DNA from: Pilimelia anulata
GTDB taxonomy: Bacteria > Actinomycetota > Actinomycetes > Mycobacteriales > Micromonosporaceae
Assembly: GCF_014647895.1 (NCBI RefSeq)
Contig: NZ_BMQB01000008.1
Coordinates: 124,001-188,000, forward strand
DNA: 64,000 nucleotides
Direction: 5' to 3'
Made by a program: the position numbers and the translations under genes. The notes under the pieces were generated by a model that saw only the letters and a list, made by a program, of their open reading frames with translations, was not told where the DNA came from and searched no databases. Shown one piece after another: positions 23,799-35,051 of the stretch. The first letter of the stretch is position 1. Each line of letters opens with the position of its first letter.

Positions 23799-25307
23799 TC
23801 AGGCGTTGATCTTGCCGACCGGCGGTGCGGTCACCGTCCGGGCGCCCTTGCGGCCGCCCAGCACGATCGTCCGCAGCGAGCTGTTGTTCGCGGTGGACAG
23901 CTCGTGCAGGCTGCCGTTCGGGTTGGCCGTCACCTTGATCAGGTACGTGCCGTTCGGGATGTCGGTGATGTCGAACTCCTGGTCCGGCCGCTCGGGGCCG
24001 TACGTGTCCCCCCAGCCGACGTCGAGCCGCTGGCTGACCTCCATCTCGGACTCGCCGCCGCACTCGTTGACCCGCAGCCCGAGGTTGCCGGGGCGCAGGA
24101 CGGCGTTCTTGCCGAGCAGGTCGACCTGGTCGGTGTTCGCGATGCAGAACGCCTCCTTGGCGCTCTTGATCGCGAGCGAGCCGTCCTGCTTGAGGAGCTG
24201 GTAACCGGCGAAGTCCTGGAAGTGCCAGTGCAGGTGCAGCGGGCGCGGGTCCCACTCCATCTTGCCGACATTGACGTAGCCGACCTCGTTGCCGGCGGCG
24301 TCCAGGAAGTACTGGTACGCGTCCATGTACGGCTCGTTGGTCGTGCGGAAGCCGTCGACGAACAGCGGGGCGTCGCCGTCGACCCACACGGTCGAGCCGA
24401 ACTTGACCATGTCCCGGTCCTCGACGCCGTCGGCGGTCGTGCCGTGGTCGGTCGAGATGTCCCACGCGGGCACGGCCCGCAGGTCGGGCTTCGGGGCGTT
24501 CGGGGGTACCCCCTGCGGGCCCTTGTGCCACTTGACCCGGCCGGGCTGCTCGCCCGGCGGGCCGTCCAGCCGCAGCTTCTGCCGCGCCGCCGGGGACAGC
24601 GCCCGGCCGGCGTCGCCGTCCTTGCCGTTGACGACGCTCAGCTTCAGGCTGGCCTCGGCCTGCGCGTCCGGGATGCCGAACGCGGCCCGGTACGGCGCGG
24701 TGACCGACACCCGCACCGAGTACGCGCCGACCCGCAGCGGCAGCCCGACCTCGTTGTCGTCGCCGAAGAACGGCATGAGGCCCCACTTGCGCGGCATGCC
24801 CCACACGTTGCTCTGCGCGAACGGGTTGGCCTTGCAGGCCACCGGGTACGGGTTGGCGGCCGGCGCGTCCGGCGCCATCCGGGTGTCGGCGCCGTTGAGG
24901 CACAGCGCCTGGTCGATGTCCGCGACGACCGCGCCGCGGCTGTTGGTCACGGTGATGTCGAAGAAGTGGTCCAGCTTGTTGAGGTCGGCGGCCAGGCCGT
25001 CGGCGAGGAGCACGTCCTTGCCGGCATCGCCCTTGTCGCGGACGATGCGGGCCTCGACCGGCTTGTCGTACGCCGCGCGGCGCACGTGCAGCTCGATCGG
25101 GTTGGCCCCGCTGATCAGGTACATGTCGAGGTCGCCGTACGCCAGGCCGGCGTCCGGGTCGATCGTGGCTTCGGTCGTGGTCTCGAAGGTGGCCAACCGC
25201 AGTGCGGGTTCTGCGGTGCTGGGTGCGGCCAAGGCAGAGCTGAATGTCGCGGTAACGGCCAGGACGGCGCTCGCGGCATAAGCCAGGCCCCGAACGAGTG
25301 GTGTCAC
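23799..25307 (-). CDS. Secreted lysyl oxidase family protein
   Basis: A 502-residue exported protein with GTG start and a signal peptide (residues 1-28, cut after SALA). The C-terminal half carries the copper-site block LHLHWHFQDFAGYQLL (H358, H360, H362), followed by conserved cysteines (AFCIANT, NECGGE) and the diagnostic VGWGDTYGPERPDQEFDITD and IPNGTYLIKVTANPNGSLHE. These match the lysyl oxidase fold, in which copper and a Lys/Tyr-derived cofactor oxidise amines. The N-terminal 240 residues are an extra beta-rich domain without a name I recognise. Extracellular protein cross-linking or amine oxidation is plausible. Confidence 0.85.
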   Translation of the reverse strand: MTPLVRGLAYAASAVLAVTATFSSALAAPSTAEPALRLATFETTTEATIDPDAGLAYGDLDMYLISGANPIELHVRRAAYDKPVEARIVRDKGDAGKDVLLADGLAADLNKLDHFFDITVTNSRGAVVADIDQALCLNGADTRMAPDAPAANPYPVACKANPFAQSNVWGMPRKWGLMPFFGDDNEVGLPLRVGAYSVRVSVTAPYRAAFGIPDAQAEASLKLSVVNGKDGDAGRALSPAARQKLRLDGPPGEQPGRVKWHKGPQGVPPNAPKPDLRAVPAWDISTDHGTTADGVEDRDMVKFGSTVWVDGDAPLFVDGFRTTNEPYMDAYQYFLDAAGNEVGYVNVGKMEWDPRPLHLHWHFQDFAGYQLLKQDGSLAIKSAKEAFCIANTDQVDLLGKNAVLRPGNLGLRVNECGGESEMEVSQRLDVGWGDTYGPERPDQEFDITDIPNGTYLIKVTANPNGSLHELSTANNSSLRTIVLGGRKGARTVTAPPVGKINA

Positions 25308-25526
25308 ACGGTCCCCCAGGGGCAGTGATGAACGCGGATTTCGCCGACCACATGCTCACACGACCGGGGGGCCGGTCAAGTTGGACTACGGGTGGTAACT
25401 GGATAACTGCATCCGGCCACTTCACATACAGACGGACACGACAATCGGGACGCGCCCCGGCGGCGCCGCGCGGGCGGTCGGGAGCGCCGCACCGGCCATC
25501 CCGGACGGACGCCGCCGGGCCGCCGG

Positions 25527-26222
25527 TCACGCCCCGCGCGGCGGGACGAACTCCAGCGCCTCGGCCAGCGGCTTGCGGTCCAGCCGGGGCACCTCGCAGT
25601 CCGCGGCCGGGTAGCCCACCGGGAACAGGATGTACGGCCGCTCGTGCGCCGGCCGGCCGAGGATCCGGGACAGGAACGCCATCGGGTTCGGCGTGTGCGT
25701 GAGGGTGGCCAGGCCCATCGTGTGCAGGGCTTCGATGAACAGCCCGCAGGCGATGCCGACGCTCTCGTTGACGTAGTAGTTCTTCCGCAGGCTGCCGTCG
25801 GGGCGCGGGGTGGCCTTCTCGGCGAAGCAGACGACCAGCCAGGGGGCGACGTCGAGGTACGACTTGTCCGAGCCGGTCTCCAGCGGCGCCAGCGCCGCCC
25901 GCCACTCCTCGGTGATCCGCCCGCCCTCGTAGTTCAGCCGCTCCTCGACCTCGGCGGCCTCGCGGATGGCGTGCCGGACCGCCGGGTCGCCCACCGCGAC
26001 GAACCGCCACGGCTGGTGGTGGGCGCCGCTCGGGGCGGTGTTGGCGCAGCGGACGGCCCACTCGATGCACTCGGCGGGCACCGGGTCCGGGCTGAACCAG
26101 CGCACGCTGCGCCGGGCGTCCAGGTGGGCGTGCAGGGCCGCGGCGCGGGCGAGCGCCTCGGCGGCGGGCAGGCGGGCGGGGCGGTACGCCTCGAACGGGT
26201 GGGCGTGCGCGCGCTGGGTCAC
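25527..26222 (-). CDS. Nitroreductase family flavoprotein, iodotyrosine-deiodinase-like
   Basis: A 231-residue FMN enzyme. GTG 26222 has GGAGGACGCC before it. The FMN-binding start is LDARRSVRWFSPDPVP, then RCANTAPSGAHHQPWRFV and, in the middle, the lid region RITEEWRAALAPLETGSDKS with YLDVAPWLVVCF. The second FMN site is VNESVGIACGLFIEALHTMG, and the chain ends with YILFPVGYPAADCEVP. The APSGAHHQPW and lid pattern are closer to the iodotyrosine deiodinase branch than to NfsB-type nitroreductases; that is a judgement from memory. The natural substrate is unknown. Confidence 0.82.
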   Translation of the reverse strand: MTQRAHAHPFEAYRPARLPAAEALARAAALHAHLDARRSVRWFSPDPVPAECIEWAVRCANTAPSGAHHQPWRFVAVGDPAVRHAIREAAEVEERLNYEGGRITEEWRAALAPLETGSDKSYLDVAPWLVVCFAEKATPRPDGSLRKNYYVNESVGIACGLFIEALHTMGLATLTHTPNPMAFLSRILGRPAHERPYILFPVGYPAADCEVPRLDRKPLAEALEFVPPRGA

Positions 26223-26497
26223 GGCGTCCTCCGGGGGTGGCGCCGGGCGGTGGGGCGCCGGCGGGAACGGGAAGGGAACGCGGCATCATCCCGGGTGCCG
26301 GCCGGCCGGACCACCGAAAAAGCCGACATAACGCACAGCGAGATCGGGCGTCGCGGCCGGGACGGCGGCGGGCGGCGGCCCCGGGGCGGGCCGGCCGGGG
26401 CGGAACGGGGCGGGACCGGGCGGCCCCGTCGGACGATCGGCCGGATTCGGGCGACGAGGTCGTTCAGGTCCGGGCCGCAGCGCCCGAACGTGCGGAC

Positions 26498-27154
26498 GTG
26501 ACCAGGATTGCGGCCCGCGCCGCCGGGCGCCCGCGCGGGCGCCGGGCGGCCGCCGTGCTGGCCGCGGCCGCCGTCGCGCCGCTGCTGACCGGCTGCGCCG
26601 CGCTCGGCCTCGGCGGCGAGGACGGCAGCGGCGGCGACGGCAGCGCGTCGGGCGGCGGCAGCGGCGGCGTCGGCTGGCAGGTGTACGTCGCCGGCCGGCC
26701 GCAGGCGTCGCCGACCGAGCCGCCCAACGGCCGGTACCCGTCCAAGCCCGGCAGTGGCTACCTGCCTTACCCGGCCGGCGGCGGCGCCGGCGCCTCGGCC
26801 TCCCCGGCCTGCACCAGCCGGCTGCGGATGGGCACGTTCGACAGCGTCGGTGTGACCCCGTCCGCCGGCAGCGCCCTGGTCACCTGGGCCAAGCTCGGCG
26901 ACAGCCGGGTGCAGACGTACCGCGTCGCCGCCGTACCCCAGCTCCCCGTCAACGGGGTGGTCGAGGAGCCCACGTGGGTCACCGTCCCGGCCGGGTCCGG
27001 CTGCGGCGAGCAGTCCACCACGATCGGCGGGCTGCGCAGCGGCGGGCAGTACGTGTTCTGGGTCGACGCGGTCGCCACCATCGCCAGCGGGACCAACGCC
27101 GGCGTGCAGCAGGACAAGATGCGCGGCCGGTCGGTCGGCGTCCGCATCCCCTGA
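26498..27154 (+). CDS. Lipoprotein with fibronectin type III-like domain
   Basis: A 218-residue surface lipoprotein. GTG 26498 gives a basic, Arg-rich N-terminus, a hydrophobic stretch and the lipobox LLTGC (Cys about residue 29). A Gly/Ser/Asp linker and a Pro-rich segment follow. The last 115 residues look like a fibronectin type III fold: SALVTWAKLGDSRVQTYRVA, GLRSGGQYVFWVDAV. Two cysteines (PACTSR, SGCGEQ) may be linked. It is convergent with the pseudopilin operon across a very strong terminator, so it is a separate unit. The role is unknown. Confidence 0.72.
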   Translation: MTRIAARAAGRPRGRRAAAVLAAAAVAPLLTGCAALGLGGEDGSGGDGSASGGGSGGVGWQVYVAGRPQASPTEPPNGRYPSKPGSGYLPYPAGGGAGASASPACTSRLRMGTFDSVGVTPSAGSALVTWAKLGDSRVQTYRVAAVPQLPVNGVVEEPTWVTVPAGSGCGEQSTTIGGLRSGGQYVFWVDAVATIASGTNAGVQQDKMRGRSVGVRIP

Positions 27155-27198
27155 GCCCCGCCCCGCCGCAAGCCAGCCCGGGCCATGCCATGCCATGC

Positions 27199-27232
27199 CG
27201 AACGGGCGCCGCGATGTCGCGGCGCCCGTTCG
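27199..27232. terminator. Bidirectional terminator between lipoprotein and pseudopilin operon
   Basis: A perfect 16-base inverted repeat: CGAACGGGCGCCGCGA (27199-27214) and its complement at 27217-27232, with only TG between. Placed between two convergent genes, it should stop transcription from both sides. A short GCCAT triplication (GCCATGCCATGCCATGCC) lies just before it. Confidence 0.85.
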
Positions 27233-27247
27233 CTGCTGTCGGGCCCG

Positions 27248-28996
27248 TCAGCCGTCGACGACGTCGCGCAGCGGGGTGGCCGAGACCGTCGGGGCCGGGA
27301 CGGCGTTGCCGCCCCCGCCGGTGCTGCCGTCGTCGTGCAGCACCACGCCGGGGCTGTTCCACTTCTGGAGCTGGACCAGCGACGGCTCGTTGAAGTCGTC
27401 GTCGTCGTCCTCGGCCACGGCGTTGGTCCGGCAGGTCACGACCATCATCTTGAAGTTGATCGTGTAGCCCTGCCAGTAGATGTTCTGCTGCTTGATGTCC
27501 GAATCCCGGTCGGTCTCCTCCGGGCTGACCCGGGTCAGGCACTTCCCGGTCGCGGGGTGGAACAGCCGGTACTTGGTGTTGTAGTCGCCGGTGTCGCCGG
27601 TGCGGACCCAGTTCTGCGCGGCCCGGCCGGTGCAGGAGACCGGGCGGACGACGTTGCGCTCCTTGGGCTCCAGGCAGTACTTGGTCAGGTTCTTCATCGT
27701 GTACACCGGGCCGGGCGCGCTCTGCCCGGTGCCGGTCGGCGTCGCCGGGATGCGGAAGAGCTGGGCCCAGTTGATCGCGGTGAGCTGCGGGTGCTGGAAG
27801 CACTCGGTGTTCGCCACGAACGTCGGGTCGTCGACGGTCTCCACCCAGATGTTGTTGCCGCTGTCCACGGCCATCGCGCAGGTGTTCGGCGCGCCGGTGC
27901 TGCGGAGCTGGGTCAGCTCGCACGGGTACGTGATGCCCAGCTCCGGGCACGCCGCGGTGCGGAACCCGGCCTGGCCCGGCCCGGCCTTCTGCAGCGGCGC
28001 GAAGTGCTGCTTGGAGTTCAGCGTCGTGCCCCGGCAGTTCACGCCGTTGCCCAGGTTGATCGCCGAGCCGTCCGGGTCGGGGTCGACCACGTTCAGGCAC
28101 AGGCCGCTCAGGCCGCCGGCCGCGGTACCCAGCTCGAAGTTGCGGTTGTTGGTGTAGTACCAGCGCTGCCGCGCCGGCACCGGCGTCACGCACCTGCGCA
28201 TCCGCGGCACCGCGCCGACCGAGGGGCTGTCCGAACCGGCGTCCAGGCACATCGCCTTGGCCGCGTCGCTGGCGGCGCGCAGCGAGCCGACCGTGGCCAG
28301 CGTGAGGTCGGTGCGGTAGTACCAGTACTGCTTGTAGTTGATGCCCATGTCCTCGGTGAAGTTCCGGGGGCAGGGCTTCATCGACACCGGGCCGTTCTCG
28401 TCCGGCACCGACTTGACCGCGTCCAGGCAGATCGCCTCCTGGCCGGTGCCGCCCGCCGGGTCGGTCCACGTCGGGATCAGCCGCGGCTGGGTGTACAGGT
28501 CGATGCTCGGCTCGTACGGGGCCACGCTCAGCGCGCCCGGCCGGACCGGATAGAAGCCGGTCAGCCGCCGCTGCGACGCCCCCTCGGTGCCGGTGGCGAT
28601 CAGCCGCATCCAGCGGGTCGTCGGCCCGCAGTGGGCCGGGTCGTCCTCGCTGGCCACCGGGCGGTCCTCGGCTGCGTTGTCCCAGAACTGGGCCGTCACG
28701 GTGTACCGGGACGTGCCGCTGCTCGCCACGAAGGTGATCGGCTCGGTGTCCCGCTGGTTGCCGCACAGCTCGTTGTACGTCGTCAGGCTCCGCACCCGGG
28801 CCAGCGCCACCTCCAGGCCGGTCTGCGCCGAGCGCAGCGCGCCCTCCCGGTTGACCGTCTGCCGGGTGCTGCCGATCTGGGTCATGGCGGCCGGCAGCGC
28901 GGTCGCGCTCAGCCCGACCGACACCAGCACCAGGAGCATCGCCATCGGCAGCGAGCCCCGCTCGCCCCGGGCGACCCGCGCCACCGCTCGCCTCAT
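27248..28996 (-). CDS. Minor-pseudopilin-like surface protein with two ricin-type beta-trefoils
   Basis: A 582-residue protein, last gene of a three-gene pseudopilin operon (ATGA overlap with the previous stop). Residues 1-50 are PilX-like: basic leader, ERGSLPMAMLLVLVSVGLS helix and AAMTQIGSTRQ. After about 140 residues of linker and beta domain come six repeats, each starting with C-L-x-x and closing with an aromatic Q-x-W-like motif. They begin near C190 (CLDAVKS), C250 (CLDAGSD), C300 (CLNVVDP), C373 (CAMAVDS), C441 (CLEPKER) and C486 (CLTRVSP), with closers such as KQYWYY, RQRWYY, AQNWVR and LQKWN. Six such units make two beta-trefoils, a fold usually used to bind sugars. It is likely displayed at a pilus tip or the cell surface. 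Confidence 0.75.
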   Translation of the reverse strand: MRRAVARVARGERGSLPMAMLLVLVSVGLSATALPAAMTQIGSTRQTVNREGALRSAQTGLEVALARVRSLTTYNELCGNQRDTEPITFVASSGTSRYTVTAQFWDNAAEDRPVASEDDPAHCGPTTRWMRLIATGTEGASQRRLTGFYPVRPGALSVAPYEPSIDLYTQPRLIPTWTDPAGGTGQEAICLDAVKSVPDENGPVSMKPCPRNFTEDMGINYKQYWYYRTDLTLATVGSLRAASDAAKAMCLDAGSDSPSVGAVPRMRRCVTPVPARQRWYYTNNRNFELGTAAGGLSGLCLNVVDPDPDGSAINLGNGVNCRGTTLNSKQHFAPLQKAGPGQAGFRTAACPELGITYPCELTQLRSTGAPNTCAMAVDSGNNIWVETVDDPTFVANTECFQHPQLTAINWAQLFRIPATPTGTGQSAPGPVYTMKNLTKYCLEPKERNVVRPVSCTGRAAQNWVRTGDTGDYNTKYRLFHPATGKCLTRVSPEETDRDSDIKQQNIYWQGYTINFKMMVVTCRTNAVAEDDDDDFNEPSLVQLQKWNSPGVVLHDDGSTGGGGNAVPAPTVSATPLRDVVDG

Positions 28997-29571
28997 CACG
29001 ACACTCCCATGATCGACTTGCACTGATCCAGCCGGCCGCCGCTGTCGCTGCCCTGGTTGGGCAGCTCGAACGTCTGGTCGAGCCGGCGACCGGTGGTGTT
29101 GTCACTGGTGGTGGCGGTGATGGCGATGTTCAGCCGGGCGGCGTCGCCGCCGCTGGGGTACTGGAACGCGGTGGCGTTGGAGGCGGTGACGTTGCTGGCC
29201 AGCACGGTCGACCGGACGGCGGCGCCGTCCAGCGGCAGCGGCGCGGCGCTCTGCCGCAGCCGGCGGTCGGTGCCGAGGACCAGCCGGAAGCACTCCGGCT
29301 CGGTGGCCCGCTCGGGCAGCACGAAGGTGATCGCGGCGCCGCCGTTGCCCACCTCGACGGCGCTGGCGAAGCGCAGCACGGCGTCCACCCGGTCGAACGC
29401 CCGGGCGACCTCCTGCTGGGTCCAACTGATCTGCTCGGTCCGGGCGAGCGTGCGGCGCATGGCGATGATGCCGCCGGTGAAGACCACCATGACCACGGAC
29501 ATGATCCCCAGGCACACCAGTACCTCGGTCAGCGTCACGCCGCGGTCGTCGCGCGGGTCCGGCCGGTTCAC
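28996..29571 (-). CDS. Type IV prepilin-like protein (PilW-like)
   Basis: A 191-residue minor pseudopilin. The GTG start overlaps the stop of the upstream gene (GTGA). The type III signal reads DDRGVTLTEVLVCLGIM: Gly at the cleavage site, a hydrophobic N-methylated helix and the invariant Glu at position 5 of the mature protein. The rest is a small beta-rich globular domain (ATEPECFRLVLGTDRRLRQ, ITATTSDNTTGRRLDQTFEL). It would be processed by a prepilin peptidase not seen in this window and assembled with its two operon partners. Confidence 0.8.
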   Translation of the reverse strand: MNRPDPRDDRGVTLTEVLVCLGIMSVVMVVFTGGIIAMRRTLARTEQISWTQQEVARAFDRVDAVLRFASAVEVGNGGAAITFVLPERATEPECFRLVLGTDRRLRQSAAPLPLDGAAVRSTVLASNVTASNATAFQYPSGGDAARLNIAITATTSDNTTGRRLDQTFELPNQGSDSGGRLDQCKSIMGVS

Positions 29572-30119
29572 GAGCGGAACCCCGGCTCGACCCGGGCGGC
29601 GCTGAGCAGCGTCGCGTCCTCCAGCACGCAGGTGCCGGTGCGGCACGGCCAGGTGACCCGGACGGTCACCCGCAGCAGCGCCGCGTCGTCGGCGTCGCCC
29701 GGGCCGTCCAGGCAGGCGGCCGGCGAGGGCGCGGTGGTCGGCACGGGGTTGGGCAGGTGGCACCGGTCGATGTCCCACGCCCGGCTGTACCGGACGCCGC
29801 CGAGGTCGACGTACTGGCAGGTCTGCGGCTCGGCCGGCGCCGCGCAGCGGTCCGGGGCCGTGGCGGCGGTGTCGCCGGGCTCGTCGTTGCCCTGGATCCA
29901 GGTCTCGACGGCGGCGGCGCCCTTGCGCTGGGCGTAGTCGAAGGCGGACGTGGCGGCCTGGCTCGCGGCCTGCCGGTCGGCCTGGTCGTGGGTGGTGCCG
30001 AGGGTGACGACGAAGAACGAGGTCACGGCGGACATGACCAGCCCGATGACGACAAGCGACACCAGCAGCTCCACCAACGTGAAGCCGCTGTCGGTACCGC
30101 TACCGCCGTCCGTGGACAC
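29568..30119 (-). CDS. Type IV prepilin-like protein (PilV-like)
   Basis: A 183-residue pseudopilin, first gene of the operon, GTG start. It has a short leader and the classical cleavage motif SGFTLVELLVSLVVIGLVM, with Glu5 present. The globular part contains cysteines (RCAAP, QTCQYVD, DRCHLP, CLDG, PCRTGTCV) likely to form disulfides outside the cell. Pseudopilins of this type initiate or cap type IV pili or secretion filaments. The core ATPase, platform protein and major pilin are not in the window and must be elsewhere. Confidence 0.85.
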   Translation of the reverse strand: MSTDGGSGTDSGFTLVELLVSLVVIGLVMSAVTSFFVVTLGTTHDQADRQAASQAATSAFDYAQRKGAAAVETWIQGNDEPGDTAATAPDRCAAPAEPQTCQYVDLGGVRYSRAWDIDRCHLPNPVPTTAPSPAACLDGPGDADDAALLRVTVRVTWPCRTGTCVLEDATLLSAARVEPGFRS

Positions 30120-30248
30120 GTTCCCACCTACCCTTCTTCACGCTTTCTCTCGGCCGTGCGGGGGCGGACTTGACCAAAACCCCCTCGACCCGCGGGTTTG
30201 CGCCCGGTTGCCCGTTTGTTACCGATGAGTAGACGGGCCGGAACGCGT

Positions 30249-30278
30249 CGATGGGCGCCGGGGATCCGGCGCCCATCG
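30249..30278. terminator. Perfect 12-bp stem-loop after the small secreted protein gene
   Basis: CGATGGGCGCCG (30249-30260) and its complement (30267-30278) enclose a 6-base loop. It lies 31 bases past the minus-strand stop at 30310 and upstream of the pseudopilin operon, so it insulates the two. Confidence 0.75.
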
Positions 30279-30309
30279 AGTGGTTCGTGGCTGTTTGTCT
30301 TATCCGGGC

Positions 30310-30612
30310 TTATGCTTCCTTGATGTAGGCGCGCTGACCCACGGTGGACTTCGCCGGGCACTCCGCCTCGCCGAGGTCGGCGAGCTGCTTCTTGATCACT
30401 TCGACGGTCACGTCGCACACGGCCGCGGCGACGCTGACGGCCACGTTGTTGAGGATGGCCACGTCGTTGCCGTTCAGCACGTCCTTGACGAAGACGTTGA
30501 CCAGGCCGTCCCCGCGGGCGGGGGCAGCGGCGGCCGGGGTGGCGGCCACGGCCGGGGCGAGCGCCATGGTCGCGGCGAGGGCGACGGCGGTGAGGCTCCG
30601 GTTGATCCGCAT
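30310..30612 (-). CDS. Small secreted protein of unknown function
   Basis: A 100-residue exported protein. ATG 30612 has GGAGG 5 bases upstream. Residues 1-32 form a signal peptide (MRINRSLTAVALAATMALAP, cut after AAAA). The mature 70 residues, LVNVFVKDVLNGNDVAILNN and then VAVSVAAAVCDVTVEV with ECPAKS, have two cysteines likely to be disulfide-linked. The length and style resemble chaplin-like or other small hydrophobic coat proteins of filamentous actinomycetes, but the chaplin motif itself is absent. The gene is monocistronic, with its own strong terminator, which suggests high expression. Confidence 0.72.
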   Translation of the reverse strand: MRINRSLTAVALAATMALAPAVAATPAAAAPARGDGLVNVFVKDVLNGNDVAILNNVAVSVAAAVCDVTVEVIKKQLADLGEAECPAKSTVGQRAYIKEA

Positions 30613-31019
30613 GATGTCCTCCAAGACATTCCGGTATTCCGATATGTGGATGTGCTGTCCCGCCGTCCCTACCCGGCCCCCGGAGATCGATACACCCCAT
30701 TCAGTCAGCCATTGCGCGCGGCACTGGCGGACCCGGGCCCGGCCGGCGCCGGGCGCAACCCCGGTGCGGGTGACACTCCGAGGGGGACACTCGCACGGCG
30801 GATCGGCCGTCCCGTACCGGTTCGTCCGGGGTGGCGGCGCACGGGCGGCGGGCGATTCGTCGCGAATGACCGGCGGTCGGTCGGTCCCCGCCGGGGGTCG
30901 GCCGCGCGCCGCGACGCTGACGTGGACATTTGCCATGCGGTAACGTTCGACGGACTCGCACATCGATCCCCCCGGCGAGCGCGCCGCGACCGGCGTTCGC
31001 CCGAGTCACGGAGGTTGTC
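30613..31019. promoter_or_regulatory. 407-base divergent region between small secreted protein and poly-HAMP kinase
   Basis: No gene is seen here. It must hold promoters for the minus-strand secreted protein and the plus-strand kinase. The heptamer GACACTC occurs twice about 18 bases apart near 30770-30790, and ATTCG-TCG-CGAAT forms a small inverted repeat near 30860. The last 60 bases before the kinase include the ribosome site GGAGG (31010-31014). Confidence 0.4.
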
Positions 31020-35045
<4,026 letters not shown>

Positions 35046-35051
35046 CCACCG

